A stretch of DNA of 64,000 nt, from assembly GCA_003313425.1 (NCBI GenBank), contig NHZP01000036.1:248001-312000 (forward strand), given 5' to 3'. The position numbers were made by a program, and so were the translations under genes. Under the pieces are notes generated by a model. That model had not been told where the DNA came from, searched no databases, and worked only from the letters and a program-made list of their open reading frames with translations. This document shows positions 9,089 to 20,750 of this stretch, piece by piece. This stretch comes from Pseudopyrenochaeta lycopersici (taxonomy: Eukaryota > Ascomycota > Dothideomycetes > Pleosporales > Pseudopyrenochaetaceae). Within the stretch, counting starts at the first letter, position 1; every line of letters starts with the position of its first letter.

Positions 9089-10786
9089 ATGCCTTCAAAC
9101 GAATCAGATATCCAGCTTGCTATCTCAGCTATTCATGCGCATCAAATTAATGGCAACCGGCCCGCTGCAGCAGTCTTTAACGTGCCTGAAAGAACAATCC
9201 GCCGCCGACGCGCTGGAACTGCTGCTCGACGCGATTGCCAGCCCAACTCAAAGAAGCTCACTCAGCTGGAAGAGGAGGCGATAGTTGATCATATACTTGA
9301 TCTAGATCAACGCGGATTTCCGCCCACGTACGCAGCTATACGTGATATGGCTGATAAGCTGCTATCAACGCGTGGTGGGGGTCTGGTTGGGATACATTGG
9401 CCATCTAACTTTGTTAAGCGTACAGACAGACTTACGACGCGTTTTACCCGAGCGTACGATAGGCAGAGAGCTCTATGTGAGGATCCAAAGTTAGTTAATA
9501 GCTGGTTTAAGCGAGTAGAGGAGACAAAGGCAAAGTACGGCATACTAGATGAGGATACATTTAACTTTGACGAAGCTGGCTTTATGATGGGCAAGATAAC
9601 GACTCAGCTAGTCGTGACTGGGTCAGAGAGGAGAGGGCGGCCAAAGGCTATCCAGCCAGGCAACCGCGAGTGGGTAAAGTTGATTCAAGGCATCAACGCT
9701 GCTGGCTGGGCAATCCCACCCTTCCTAATCTTTGCTGGCCAGCATCACCACCGTGCCTGGTACCAGGAAGAAGCTATCCCACGCGACTGGGCTATCTCAG
9801 TTAGTGACAACGGCTGGACAACTAATCAGCTTGGAGTAGCATGGCTAAAGCACTTTGATGCTCATACAAAGACAAGGGTAGTAGGCGCGCGTCGGCTGCT
9901 TATCCTTGATGGCCATGAGAGCCATCACTCTCTTGAATTTCAAGAGATCTGCAGAGAGAGCAACATCTATACCCTCTGCATGCCACCTCACTCATCTCAT
10001 CTGCTGCAGCCTCTTGACGTTGGCTGCTTCTCTCCTCTTAAGAAGGCGTACAGCCGCCAGATAGAGAGCTTGATCAAAGTCCACATCAACCACATCACTA
10101 AGCTTGAATTTCTGCCTGCCTTTAAAGCAGCCTTTGATAAAGCTTTCACTTCAGTTAATATACGCTCAGCATTTCGAGGAGCAGGCCTTGTCCCTCTCCA
10201 GCCAGACGTTGTCTTGTCAAGGCTAGATGTTCAGCTGCGTACGCCATCACCAGCAGCTCAGCAAGGAGCTCAGCAAGGATCTCAGCTAGGAGTTCAGCTA
10301 GGAGCTCAGCTAGGAGCTCAGCTAGGTGCTCAGCAAGGAGCTCTCTGGGAGCCTCAAACACCAAGGAACGTACGTGAGTTTGAGGCTCAATCGACTCTAA
10401 TTAGTGATCGCATTCGACGGCATAAGAGCTCATCACCAGCCTCAATTATCGAGGCGCTTAATCAGTTTACAAAGGGGGCTATAGTAGGGGCGTATAAAGC
10501 CAAGCTTATGGAGGGCAGGATTAATAGCCTTGAGAAGGCTAATGAGGCAGCAACTCGGCGAAAGCAGCGCAAGAGAAAGTGGATCCAGAAGGGAGGAGTC
10601 TTAACAAAGGGAGTTGGAGAGGATACAGCTACTCAACAAGAGGCTGATCAACAGATTAGGCGTGAAATGCGTCAAAGTAGGGAGCAATCAGGCCTTAGCA
10701 GTCGGGCTCTATCGCGCTGTAAAAGGTGCAGAGAGACTGGACATAACTCGCGCACATGTCAAAAAGATACTATAGGTGCTACTTAA
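9089..10786 (+). CDS. Fot1/pogo-type DDE transposase (element A)
   Basis: A full-length 565-residue transposase. Order: N-terminal Psq/CENP-B-like helix-turn-helix region (about residues 1-140), including RTIRRRRAG and [14 protein letters not shown]; then the DDE_1 core with [11 protein letters not shown] (first Asp, about 157), [12 protein letters not shown] (second Asp, about 268) and [17 protein letters not shown] (third acidic residue, about 306). The C-terminus has a single CCHC knuckle, [14 protein letters not shown] (about 545). Between about residues 390 and 420 lies a low-complexity Gln-Leu-Gly-Ala tract encoded by a 12-bp minisatellite. The start is ATG 9089, in frame with close relative B. 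It acts in the nucleus on its own termini. Confidence 0.95.
   Translation: MPSNESDIQLAISAIHAHQINGNRPAAAVFNVPERTIRRRRAGTAARRDCQPNSKKLTQLEEEAIVDHILDLDQRGFPPTYAAIRDMADKLLSTRGGGLVGIHWPSNFVKRTDRLTTRFTRAYDRQRALCEDPKLVNSWFKRVEETKAKYGILDEDTFNFDEAGFMMGKITTQLVVTGSERRGRPKAIQPGNREWVKLIQGINAAGWAIPPFLIFAGQHHHRAWYQEEAIPRDWAISVSDNGWTTNQLGVAWLKHFDAHTKTRVVGARRLLILDGHESHHSLEFQEICRESNIYTLCMPPHSSHLLQPLDVGCFSPLKKAYSRQIESLIKVHINHITKLEFLPAFKAAFDKAFTSVNIRSAFRGAGLVPLQPDVVLSRLDVQLRTPSPAAQQGAQQGSQLGVQLGAQLGAQLGAQQGALWEPQTPRNVREFEAQSTLISDRIRRHKSSSPASIIEALNQFTKGAIVGAYKAKLMEGRINSLEKANEAATRRKQRKRKWIQKGGVLTKGVGEDTATQQEADQQIRREMRQSREQSGLSSRALSRCKRCRETGHNSRTCQKDTIGAT
10256..10339 (+). repeat. 12-bp coding minisatellite inside transposase A
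   Basis: Seven tandem copies of GCTCAGCWAGGA or close variants, in frame, encoding repeated AQQG/AQLG blocks. The related transposase of element B lacks the array at the same place, so the expansion is lineage-specific. Confidence 0.9.
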
Positions 10787-10909
10787 GCTTGCATATTAAT
10801 ATCTATAGAGTACCTGAATTCGTGGTTGAGCTGTACGCTAATAGAGGTGCTCAAACTTGGTGGGGTGCGGCGCTCGCTTGTCCGCGGCGCTCGCTTGTGA
10901 GACACGTTA

Positions 10910-11790
10910 ACGCTATCAATTCGCTTGTTAGGGCAGAGCCTTGTGGCGTTATTAAGGCGACAGATAAAAAAGCTTAATATGAGTTATGGCCGCGTGCTTG
11001 ATGTCGAGTCTACCTTCGCCGACGTCATGATAGGGACTACGTACGCATCTTATAGGGATGCGAGTCAGGTGTGATTCTGCTAACAAGCCAAGATTGGGCT
11101 GATCTTAACTATCGCTATCACTACCTCCTACGACAAGAATAACACCGCCACAGGTATACCAAATTGAAGACCTGAGCCTTGAACGATGGAAGCGGCGTCA
11201 TTCACAGTACTCCACACGCATAAAGGATTCCGTTTAATAAAAGCATTGTCCATCTGTGTCTCGCTTCTGAAAGTGTCGCAAAAACAATCTTAAAAGCCTC
11301 CAGCATTATGTAAGGTTTGACTTTTGCGGAAGTGCCGGACCCTAGGATCATTTAGGCATAATGTACCCGTGTTTAAGCCTCTGGGATCCACTCTATCATT
11401 CGAACTATGCTAAATTAAGCTTCCGAGGCTTGCTACTAATGTAGCGCTAATCTGTTTTTATTTCCACAAGATTACAATCAATATCATTCTCGTAAGTTCA
11501 CACTCAATTTCTTAAAGCCTTGTCCTATACAAGATTAGGTACTTTCAATATGGCTGGCTGACTAGCTAAAAGCCAGGAATCTCCTTCAGTCTCGTTTAGA
11601 CGCGTGTCTGGGGCTGAAAAGAGACTCGTTTGGCGAAAACACAGTCCAAACTACCCATACGTTACTAATGCAAATAGCTACGGGCTGATTTAGTCCTCGT
11701 ATAAAGTCCCAACTCTTTCCTTCTAGTCTTCAATTTCATCTTTCTAGCTAGTTATCAGTTTCCGTCTGAGTTCGTGTTCTTTAGGCTAGT
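10910..11790. other. Intergenic, no supported gene
   Basis: No coding signature. The last 100 bp are the probable promoter and leader of the secreted protein at 11805. Confidence 0.5.
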
Positions 11791-11804
11791 TATTGTTTGC
11801 TAAG

Positions 11805-12507
11805 ATGCACTTTTTACTCGTTTGGGCTCTTGTGAGCTGTCTTGCTTCAGCAGCGCCTTCCTCCACGCCTGTTGTTTCAACTGATGCCCGATGTGGTTTT
11901 GAGTATGAAGCGTCGCCTAACGGCAAGACTTGCCGAGGTTCGAAGTATGGAAACTGCTGTAGTAGATATTCTTGCTGGTATGGTTTAACTATCCTGTGTA
12001 TATAATATCGTACTTACGGCTTGCAGCGGAAGCACACAGGATCACTGCGGTGATGGCTGCCAGCCAGGGTTCGGGAATTGCAATGCAATTTCCTTGCCCC
12101 CGAGCGTCTCATCCAGCATATCCTCTTTAAGGCTATCATCAAAGGCTTCGTCCTCATCCAAGGTCTCAATGTTGTCCTCTTTCACGTCAAAGACAACATC
12201 TTCGCATTCTTTCGCGACCGTCCCGTCAACGCCTACACTTACCCTCAGCACCACGTCTACGGGTCCAACCGCTTCGCCTGCAGCACCATCTTTATCTACC
12301 ATGGCCCCTGCGCAGTGCGTATCCAGAGGCAACTCTTGCGTGCCTGGAGATATCTGCTGCGCTGGCAGTTGTGCAATTCCGGCTTTTGGGGGCGGTAGAA
12401 TTTGTTGCAGCGCAGCCGGCGATTCTTGCAACATCAGGGCTGGGGGAACTTGTTGCAGCGGCGTCTGTAGGAGGGTTGGTAATAGTCCTGCAGGAACATG
12501 TTTTTAG
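11805..12507 (+). CDS. Secreted Cys-rich protein with chitin-binding type 1 domain
   Basis: Two exons, 11805-11977 and 12027-12507, split by a 49-nt intron (GTATGG...TTGCAG), give 217 residues. Residues 1-18 form a signal peptide (MHFLLVWALVSCLASAAP). A hevein-like chitin-binding domain follows; splicing joins its CCSRYSC to CGSTQDHCGDGCQPGFGNC, which supports the intron. A Ser/Thr-rich linker (about 95-160, probably O-glycosylated) leads to a second Cys-rich module with CC pairs (GDICCAG, GRICCSA, GTCCSGVC) and knottin-like spacing. Likely secreted and bound to chitin in the fungal wall or shed fragments; an effector or wall protein is a reasonable inference, not shown. It lies alone between transposons. 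Confidence 0.85.
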
Positions 12508-12533
12508 GTTTTAGAATACGGCACATTAGCTTG

Positions 12534-12743
12534 TGTCAGGGTTCGGCTGCGACCTGGTTCAGCAGCGATGCTCGAGTAACGAATAGCAATAGTATTAGCT
12601 TAGCTAGGGATGAGACTAGATACAAGACGTAGCACGAAGAAGGAGAAGGGTTTCACGTCCGTGATCCCTTCAGGATCACGGTTCTGCGTTGATCCGCTCC
12701 GGATCGTCGTATCCATGCTAGCGTGTCGCGTGGTCCCGTGACA
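12534..12743 (+). repeat. LTR-like unit (TGTCA...TGACA)
   Basis: Starts TGTCAGGGTTCGG, ends CCCGTGACA (210 bp), and contains a GTGATCCCTTCAGGATCAC hairpin. The flanks show no 5-bp duplication (GCTTG versus ATTAT), so it may be one LTR of a rearranged element. The call rests on the inverted TGTCA/TGACA ends. Confidence 0.5.
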
Positions 12744-13047
12744 ATTATTTAGAATCAGTACCGATTACTGATGCTAATCGGTACTGAGTTACCGTTTATT
12801 ACTGACTCTACCGAATACCACTCTGGGGCTGAGGACGTTGAGTTGATGATGAAACAAGCAGAGAGAGATATAACAGAGTCTCAGGCTTCAAAAACGTCAG
12901 GAGAGTAGATAGTAAGTCTACAGGGCAATTAGTCGTGCGAATCGGCGAATCTAATCATAATCACAGGGTTCGATTCACAATTAATCTAAATCGGGGGCAT
13001 GATTCAGATTCAAAAGATTATATATATCCCTGGTTCTAGGTCATTAA

Positions 13048-14091
13048 GCGTGCGAACAAAAAGAGGGATGGAATCAAGGATTTTATCGCAAAACACGATG
13101 AATGTGAACCACTCCGACTCCAGAATCGTGATTGGGATATACTGGAACGTACAGAAGAATTTCTATCTGTTTTCAATAGTGGAACGTTGTGGGTTGAAGG
13201 ACATAAAGCATCTTTGTCACAAAGCTTAGAGATGATGGATGTTATACTTACTTATTTTGAAGACCAGAAGGTTGTACCACTATTTCCTTATTTTGCGATA
13301 TTATACTAATACCTAGCTAGGCCAAATACTCTTCTCCAAATCATAATGAGTTTGTCGATGACCCACGAATGGTCCATTCGATCGAAATGGGCTGGTTTAT
13401 CCTTAATAAGTATTATATACTTATTGATGAGACTCCAGTTGTCGCTGCTGCTCTCCTCCTCGATCCTTCAAAGCGGAAGTCCTATATTGAGCAAAACTGG
13501 CCTTCAGAATGGCATGAAAGCACAGTTAATACTTCTCAGGCATTATGGGATAATAAATACAAGCTTCTTCCATTATCCTTCACGTCGAATAACGTGGATA
13601 CAGCTGTTTTTCCGCCAAATGGCCCTCCACCACCTAAAAACCCGTTTGATCGAATAAAGCAGAAATTGAAGGTTGCAACGGCGAAGCGCGATGACGATGA
13701 TCTTTTATCGTTTATTGAAGGCTGTCCTATTGATATAGAACCACTAACGCCTCTACAATTGTGGTTAGAACCAGCTCAACCTCAACGATATCCTCGTCTT
13801 CATCGGATGGCTCTCGATATCCTCTCCATTCCTCCCTCATCTGCAGAGCCAGAAGTCGCCTTCTCGGGCGCACGTCGTACCCAATCATTTGATAGGCTAC
13901 GGCTATCCGCGAAGAACCTTGAGAGATTAGAGTGTACGGGCAATTGGCTAAGGAATAAGCTTGTCAGTATTCAGGACCTTGTCACAGTACCCACAGCGCT
14001 AAACGATGAGATGGAGATAGACACGGATACAGAGGAGGATGAGGATGAGTATAGAGATGAATCGGGTCTGGAGGACACAGATGGGAGATAA
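13048..14091 (+). pseudogene. hAT transposase relic
   Basis: Two coding blocks in different frames belong to one hAT transposase. At about 13048-13265 the frame reads QNRDWDILERTEEFLSVF and LEMMDVILTYFEDQK, the helical region before the C-terminus. From 13369 to 14091 a 240-residue frame holds PVVAAALLLDPSKRKSYIE, then LHRMALDILSIPPSSAEPE and the dimerisation region. The N-terminal half is missing and the blocks are separated by a frameshift and stop. A run of TAGAGTAGAA/TTCTACTC repeats at 14250-14340 may be its decayed right end. Confidence 0.8.
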
Positions 14092-14519
14092 AGAACACAG
14101 ACAAGAGACATGGGCGAGAGATAGGGATTAGGGACACAAATAAAACACTGTACGTATTAAGGATGCCGCGTTTTTCATGGTAATAGCGATCACGATGTTA
14201 TCTCTCCCCTCCCCCCACCAGAATTAGTGAGATTACTAATCGGATAGAACGTTCTACACACTCTACAGGGTAGAATAGAATTAATGTCTATTCTACAGTG
14301 TAGAGTAGAATTAAGGTCTATACTACTCTACTCTACAATGCCCATGTATGTGGTGCGGTCCGTCACACAAGATGCCCACGTTTTGGGTGGGTAGTGTTCA
14401 CTTATTGACAGGGCATTCCAATATTCATTTTGCTTTTGGCTTCCGACAAATGACGAGAGAAGTAACGCGTCGTCAAATTTACTGTCTTACATGCAAATCT
14501 AGAGGTGGTCCGTTCGAAG

Positions 14520-15754
14520 ATGACAATAATGTCAAACAACATGCCTCAAAACGACACCCCAGGCGGTATGGATCGCACACTGTCACCGGACACGATGCCA
14601 AACCGAAGTCCGAACGCAATCGTCAAAGAGTACCTTCTGGAAAATGTTGCTGTGTTTAGGGAGCTCACGGATCTGAGACGCAGGGTAAGTTTGCGCAATA
14701 TCTGGACTGTTGAATATTCCACGATCGACGCTGAATCTCCGGGCAGGGATGGGAGAATCCTCAAGGAGACAACCACTCCAAAGCACAGCGCTCCCGTGCT
14801 GATCATGCAGACGACTCCGGCAAACGTATATTTTACAACATGATGTGTCAAATCGGTGACGAACTTCACAACACTACGTCGGCTCTACGACCAGCGTCCG
14901 CGCTTGACAGACATCTCACCGTCCTCGATCTCTGCATGGCACCTGGCGGCTTCACTGCGTCTATTCTGAAAGTAAATTGCAATGCCAGGGTCTATGGAAT
15001 CAGTTTACCTGTTTCGCAGGGCGGTCATGAGATTCTGCTGCCTCGTTGGCAAGGAGACCCACGGATTCAGGTCTCTTTTCTAGATATCACAATGCTATCG
15101 GCGGAGATGGATGTTACAAATATCCCATTGGAACACCCTGACGCTACCAACTTCTTATCAGACCGTCCATTCCATGGCAAAACATTCGACCTCATCTTCT
15201 GTGACGGGCAAGTCCTTCGGATGCATTCCAGAGCGGAGTATCGTGAAAAACGCGAAGCATGGCGGCTGCTGACAAGTCAGTTCGTCCTAGCAATGCAGCG
15301 TGTTAAGAAGGATGGTACAATCGTCGCGCTGCTACACAAACTCGCCGCTTGGGATACTGTCGCATTATTGCACACCCTAAGCAAGTTCTCCTCACTCCGA
15401 CTGTTCAAGCCAAGGAAGAAACACGCAATTAGATCGTCGTTCTACGTTGCCGCTGAGCGGATACAACCTGAAAGCCTGTGTTTCCTTACAGCTATAGCAA
15501 CCTGGAAGAAGGAGTGGTGGTACACAGCAACGTTTGGAAGCGATGCCGAGTATGAGGAAAACCGTGTTCGAACTGAAAGTATCGTGGACGAGGCGTTAAT
15601 AAAGTTCGGCACCGAACTCATAAGGCTGGCCGGCCTGTCTGGGAAATACAGAGTGCTGCATTACGCAAGGCTTCGTTCGTCATGTAGAGATCTTATGTCA
15701 GCAGAATCTGTTCCACATTTCAGGACAGTTTTTTGGGTGCACCTACATCATTAA
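14520..15754 (+). CDS. FtsJ-like (RrmJ-type) methyltransferase domain protein
   Basis: Exons 14520-14684 and 14747-15754 are joined by a 62-nt GTAAGT...GGGCAG intron, giving about 390 residues; splicing keeps the frame open. The SAM-binding motif is VLDLCMAPGGFTASIL (about residues 118-133), as in FtsJ/RrmJ 2'-O-ribose methyltransferases. FDLIFCDGQ (about 207) corresponds to motif IV with its Asp, and GTIVALLHKLAAWDTV (about 258) to motif VI with the catalytic Lys. The K-D-K-E tetrad cannot be fully placed by eye, so RNA methylation is family inference; an orphan fungal FtsJ-like protein with another substrate is possible. A second ATG at 14529 is an equally good start. It lies between a hAT relic and an LTR. 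Confidence 0.8.
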
Positions 15755-15816
15755 GAACATTTAACCGCCATACTCACTCGCTCGTAATATCTATAGGGCT
15801 TCAGCAGGTGATTGTA

Positions 15817-16010
15817 TGGTCAGATATAATGAGAGCTCAGAAGTACTGCATAGGAAAGAGCGATAAATAGTAGAACCGATACTACGATCTTCGGAACCTC
15901 CGGAAGCACAGCAGCCATAGAAAGGAGGGGAGAGAACACACAATCAATAAAGAATGTTCATCATCAAAAAATTCATTAAAGATCAAGCCAAATAGTCCTT
16001 GAATCTGACA
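15817..16010 (-). repeat. LTR (TGTCAGA family), reverse orientation
   Basis: The reverse complement begins TGTCAGATTCAAGGACTATT and contains the TTCCGGAGGTTCCG segment of the 4663 and 5076 units. The distal end is mutated (TGGTCAGA) and no flanking duplication is visible. Confidence 0.7.
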
Positions 16011-16955
16011 CGTGGAAGGCCATATACCTACCGAGATAACCGGTCAAGATGTTTAGCGAGGACGACTTGCGGACTTGAACCCCTCCGCCCACTACACCGC
16101 TAGCTCCTATACCTCAACTCATTACCCTCCACGCTTTCACTGCCGCTACTCCTACCCTACGGCCTATGATCAATTCCACTCTACCCTGAAATTCAAGTTC
16201 ACAGGGATGTGCAGCCTTCTTTTGACTAGTCCTTCCGCTCATACCGCCCTGGCTTGCTTCATCATCTTTCTGCGGTATAGCTCCACAGATGAAGAGCTTT
16301 CTATACTTTAAGCACATCGACGCAGGCCTTTTAGTTGTAGGAGTGAGTTTTTATGCAGCCAAAGTAGGTAGGTATGCGCGATAGAAAGAGGGGCCGAGGG
16401 CAACACAGCAGGATCTTAAAGGAAGAAATATAGATTACTAACATATCTGATAAGTTACTGTAGGGTGCAGCCTACAGAGCTTGTAAGCAATTCTCCTATT
16501 TTCTTAAGAAGGCAAAGACATTTAGTTAATGTTATTGTGTTCATCAATCGATAGAGTAGACGTTTGGAGATTTTAGGAAAGGCGTTTGTTTATGATAATT
16601 TGGAATAAGCTGTCAGACCCAGCCCTGCCAAAAGACGGATAGCTCAGCGATGCGTCTATCCATACCCGCAATATACCTCCTTCCTTTACACTTGCTTGCC
16701 CCGTGAGATGTTACCTTGACATAAGCCCTCTGCCGATCATAAGCACGGACCAGCGGATGTGGATCAAGTTTGATTCTCTTTAACATAACTGTCAGACAGA
16801 GTAGTATGTTTCAATACTGCGTACCGGCAGAGCAGAGTGCACATGCTAAATATTCATAAACTACTGACGCGAATATCACCAAGGTTCCTCATTTGTGCCT
16901 CATTAATGTATTGAGAAAGACTTTCTTGTCTAGGCGGTGCTGTAATAGGCTAAAG
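16011..16955. other. Gene-poor spacer
   Basis: No supported ORF. A GGTTCAAGTCC box-B-like motif occurs on the minus strand near 16067-16078, but no tRNA fold accompanies it. Confidence 0.5.
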
Positions 16956-16961
16956 CCTAGT

Positions 16962-17136
16962 TGTAATGTCCCTTGGTGGAACCTTCGGAGTCCTAGAAAC
17001 TTCTAGAAGTTTCTCGATCATAGAGTCACGAGGAGTTAGGCAGATATAAATGCTGCCTTACTCCTGAGATAGCTTTCTTCTTCATTGAATACAATCCTGT
17101 TACCAGGCATCGGCAACCTTTGCGCAGCCTCTTACA
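16962..17136 (+). repeat. Putative solo LTR (TGTAA...TTACA)
   Basis: A 175-bp unit with inverted TGTAATG/CTTACA ends and a TATAAA-like box (GATATAAATGCTGCC), the layout of a fungal LTR promoter. CCTAG lies near both ends (16956-16960 and 17140-17144), but the spacing does not fit TG/CA ends exactly. Tentative. Confidence 0.4.
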
Positions 17137-17921
17137 GTGCCTAGATCAAATCTCCCAGAGAGTGCTCAAAGGACTCTGTGGCAAGGACCCGCACTGATGG
17201 TCCAGAGGAATTCTTCGAATCTAGGGTTGTGAACAACAAGAGCACTGATCACTGGGTGTACGATGCGAGAACACTAACAATTTAGGTAGACTCGAGAAAA
17301 CAAAGACTTCCATAAGATATACACAGTTACGCTTTGTATACACGAAGCCTTGGGCGAGATCGACAAGGTCAAGTTCTACTTACAAGTGATCACGTGTTTT
17401 ACAAGCGAGTTGCGAATACAAGCGAGCTGCGAGCCTCACCAACTTTAATCAACTCTATAACCACAAACCTCTATTCCTTCACCATCTATCTCTATAATGC
17501 CTTCAAATGAAGCAGATGTTCAGCTTGCTATACAGCAGTTAATACATTACAAATTCCAGCTGTTAGCCGTGCTGCAGCAACGTATAATGTTGTTGAATCA
17601 ACACTACGGAACCGACGCGCTGGCAAGCCTGCGCGACGTGATTGCCAGCCCAACTCAAAGAAACTTACTCAGCTAGAAGAGGAGGTGATAGTCAGCTATA
17701 TACTTGACCTAGACCATCGTGGATTTGCGCCTACGTACGCAGCTATGCGTGATATGGCTGATAAGCTGCTCGCTGCGCGCGGCGCAGGTCGCGTTGGCGT
17801 CCACTGGCCGCGCAACTTTGTTAAGCGAACAGACAGTCTTACGACGCGTTTTAATCGAGCGTACGATAGGCAGAGAGCCTTGTGAGAAGGTCCTATCCTA
17901 ATTCGCAGCTGGTTTGAGCTA

Positions 17922-19270
17922 CAGTGACCCCGCAAAAGTTTCCGTTGCGCACGCACGAGCCACCCTCACAAGCACATGTACACCAAACTTCAACACCATG
18001 GATCTCAGCCAAAACATTATATAATTATTATTTTTTGAGTCACAGGTTGCTTAGATGGTCAGTATCTAGTTTTCCATCCTTGCGCCTTTGTGCATGCAGC
18101 GATTCGTCGTCGCATACTCAAGATGAGGCTCTTGATAAGCCTGGCTGGGATGCGCCGCCAGCACTCTTTTAATGCACTACAAAAGCCATCCCACTCTTCT
18201 ATAGCTTAGCTGTAATTATTATATTATAGATATAATTTATACATGCGCTTCTTCAGGTACCATCAGAGGTGCTTAATTAGGTTAAGATCAGGTGAGTATG
18301 CTGGCCATTTAATAGTAGTGATGTAGTTCTCGCGAAGGAACTCACGCGTTGCAGCTACTGTGTGTATACGCGCGTTATCCTGCATAAAAAGCTGAGAACA
18401 ACGCCAAGAAGGTAGAAGTCCTTTAGTCAAGGCCTTAATGTAACTTTTGGCGGAGTACCCTCGCTTTTTTACATCAAAATCACGCTCCATTATAACCAGA
18501 GGACTTCTTCTAGCATGCCCGCGTTCATCCAACCATATTGAGCCCCATACCATTTATGCAACCTTTTTACCGCAGCCATAGGTTTGCAGCATTATTACCT
18601 TCCATTTCTCATCTAGTTTTCGAAAAACCCGCTCCTAGTTTTGCCCTGAGCCCTTCTAAACTAGGCACTCATCTGAGAACTTGACCGTGCGCCGATGCCA
18701 CGGGAATTAAGAGTACTCCTTGCAGAACTTAAGGCGCCTCAACGCACGCGAGCGATTAAGCTTAGGACGTTTTTTACAAGGTCGATTAGTAAGGCCTTGT
18801 CTTTTAAGGAATCGTGCTAATGTGTCATTACTAGGTGGCTTCGAAGAGGTGCCATCTGGATTCACAACCACTGCCACTTCAGCTAGCTCTTTGTACTTAA
18901 TTTTTAGCTGCGCGCGTGCTTTGCGATAGATAATCTTCTTTTAATGAAGGGATAGTATAGGCGGTTAACCGCTGCGAGGTTTATCTGCAGTTATACCTGT
19001 TTATTGATATTTTTTCCTCAGGTCGCGTATGGCGCTTTCGCTTCAGCGATACGCGTTAGCAACTTAAGCAACTGTAGAACCACCATGCAGCATCCCAATA
19101 ATTTGATCCCGCTGCTGGACAGTTAAATTAGGACCTCTGCGCACATTTTGGTCTATTTCTTGTAAAATTCGGCGTTGTGGTGGCATAGTTATGATACATG
19201 AAAGTTGAGAAGGAGATGTTGTGAGGGAACGCGTCGCGCTTGTGCAACGGAAACTTTTGCGGGGTCACTG
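17922..19270 (-). mobile_element. Tc1/mariner element nested in Fot1 element B
   Basis: A 1349-bp unit starting CAGTGACCCCGCAAAAGTTT and ending with its inverse, flanked by TA at 17920-17921 and 19271-19272. Terminal inverted repeats are about 30 bp or more. The CAGT ends and TA target are typical of Tc1/mariner. Confidence 0.92.
18059..19186 (-). pseudogene. Tc1-type transposase, degraded
   Basis: Starts at ATG 19186 with MPPQRRILQEID and an HTH-like start (NLTVQQRDQIIGMLHGGST). The catalytic part is clearest at 18263-18553: MVWGSIWLDERG, then FMQDNARIHTVAAT (second Asp) and WPAYSPDLNLIKHL, where Tc1 normally has D-L-N-P-I-E. The C-terminus (RRIPARLIKSLILSMRRRI) runs to TGA at 18059-18061. 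Stops and frameshifts are scattered, and the third catalytic acidic residue appears changed (IKHL instead of IEHL). Not functional. Confidence 0.85.
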
Positions 19271-20750
19271 TAGTAGAGCAGACGAAGGCGAAGTACGGCA
19301 TCTGTGACGAGGACGTCTATAACTTTGACGAAGCTGGCTTTATGATGGGCAAGATCACGACTCAGCTCGTCGTTACAAGGTCAGAGAGAAGAGGCAGGTC
19401 GAAGGCTCTTCAGCCAGGCAATCGTGAGTGGGTGGCGTTGATCGCCGCGATCAACGCAGCTGGCTGGACAATCCCACCGTTCCTCATCTTTGCTGGCAAG
19501 TATCACCTATCTGCCTGGTACGAAGAGGAGGATATCCCACGCGACTGGGCGATCGCAGTTAGTGATAATGGGTGGACGAATAATGAGATAGGTGTTGCAT
19601 GGCTAAAGCACTTAATACTCATACAAAGGTCTCGTGTTATAGGTACACGTCGCCTGCTTATCCTTGACGGCCATGAGAGCCACCAATCACTTGAGTTTCG
19701 AGAGTTCTGCAAGGAGAACAACATCTATACGCTCTGTATGCCGCCTCACTCATCTCACCTGTTGCAGCCTCTTGATGTTGGCTGCTTCTCGCCGTTGAAG
19801 CGCGCGTACAGCCGTGAGGTTGAGAGCCTGATCCACCACCACATCAACCACATCACTAAGCTTGAGTTTCTGCCAGCCTTCAAGGCAGCGTTTGATCGAT
19901 CGTTCACATCGGCCAACATATGCTCAGCCTTTCGGGGTGCAGGCCTAGTTCCTCTGCAGCCAGATGCTGTTCTAACAAAGCCAGACGTGCAGCTGCGTAT
20001 ACCTACTCCACCTACTGTTGTAGAGACTACCTGGGAGGCTCGTACACCAAGCAACGTGCGTGAGCTTGAGGCTCAATCAACACTAATACGTGATCGTGTG
20101 CAGCGGCACAAGAGCTCGTCGCCAGCCTCAATTATTCAGGCGATTGACCAGTTTAAGAAGGGGGCTGTAGTAATAGTGCTCTCAGCTGAGCTAATGCGCG
20201 ATAGCATCGCCAGTCTTGAGAGAGCTAACGAGGCAGCAACGAAGCGTAGACAGCGTAAAAGGAAGCGGATACTAAAGCGCGGGACTCTAACAAAGGGAGA
20301 GGGAGAGGATATACTTGCTCAACAGGCAGCTAACCAGCAGATAGAGCGTGAACAGCGTCATAGTGGAGAGCAATTAGGCCTTAGCCGCCAGGCTCTAGCG
20401 CGCTGCACAAGGTGTAGAGAGACTGGCCATAACTCACGTACGTGCAAAAAGGATACCTAGAATACTACTTAATATACTCTATCAATATCTATATATTATT
20501 ATATTGCGTTGTTGGGTTACATAGCTTTAAAGGTGATCAAAGTTGGTGGGGCTCGCAACTCGCTTGTATTCGCAACTCGCTTGTAAAACACGTTAAGCAA
20601 TATTGGGAACACTCCCTTAAGCGTTTGGTCCATATGCATGGAGATAACTGAAGAGATTATGCCTTGAAAGTGTTCATGATAAATTGGATAAGTGGTGTGC
20701 TGAGTAACATGTCAAAAGACCTAGAGTCCATAAGTTATGTAGGTTAAGAG

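Larger units (their letters stand above)
8984..10907 (+). mobile_element. Fot1/pogo element A, structurally intact
   Basis: A 1924-bp element flanked by TA (8982-8983 and 10908-10909). The terminal inverted repeats are about 60 bp with few differences. Each starts ACGTGTCT and then carries two tandem copies of the 17-bp unit CACAAGCGAGCGCCGCG. The single transposase ORF is uninterrupted, which suggests recent arrival and escape from RIP. Confidence 0.92.
17497..20460 (+). pseudogene. Fot1/pogo transposase of element B, broken
   Basis: The N-terminal part (17497-17921) begins MPSNEADVQLAI, as in element A, but loses frame within 25 codons, regains it ([19 protein letters not shown]), and shifts again just before the insert. 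The C-terminal part (19273-20460) is open and holds [40 protein letters not shown] and a C-terminal CCHC knuckle [14 protein letters not shown]. The two parts meet where A has [13 protein letters not shown], so the Tc1 insertion lies in the region preceding the first catalytic Asp. The C-terminal half is far better preserved than the N-terminal half. Confidence 0.88.
17392..20593 (+). mobile_element. Fot1/pogo element B, interrupted by a nested Tc1 element
   Basis: Termini start ACGTGTTT followed by two 17-bp units (TACAAGCGAGTTGCGAA and TACAAGCGAGCTGCGAG on the left). The right TA target is at 20594-20595; the left TA has become TC. Without the 1349-bp insert and its TA duplication the element is about 1.85 kb, close to element A. 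Confidence 0.9.

Noticed and set aside
10256..10339. Regular repeats that might suggest a CRISPR-like array
   Set aside because: They are contiguous 12-bp units without spacers and in frame within a transposase.
12964..14340. Complete hAT element boundaries for the relic at 13-14 kb
   Set aside because: A CAGGGTTCG-like start and a CTACAATG-like end can be found, but they are not inverted repeats of each other and no 8-bp duplication exists.
16060..16110. tRNA- or SINE-like box B (GGTTCAAGTCC on the minus strand)
   Set aside because: No cloverleaf can be formed around it, and the only box A-like sequence is too close.
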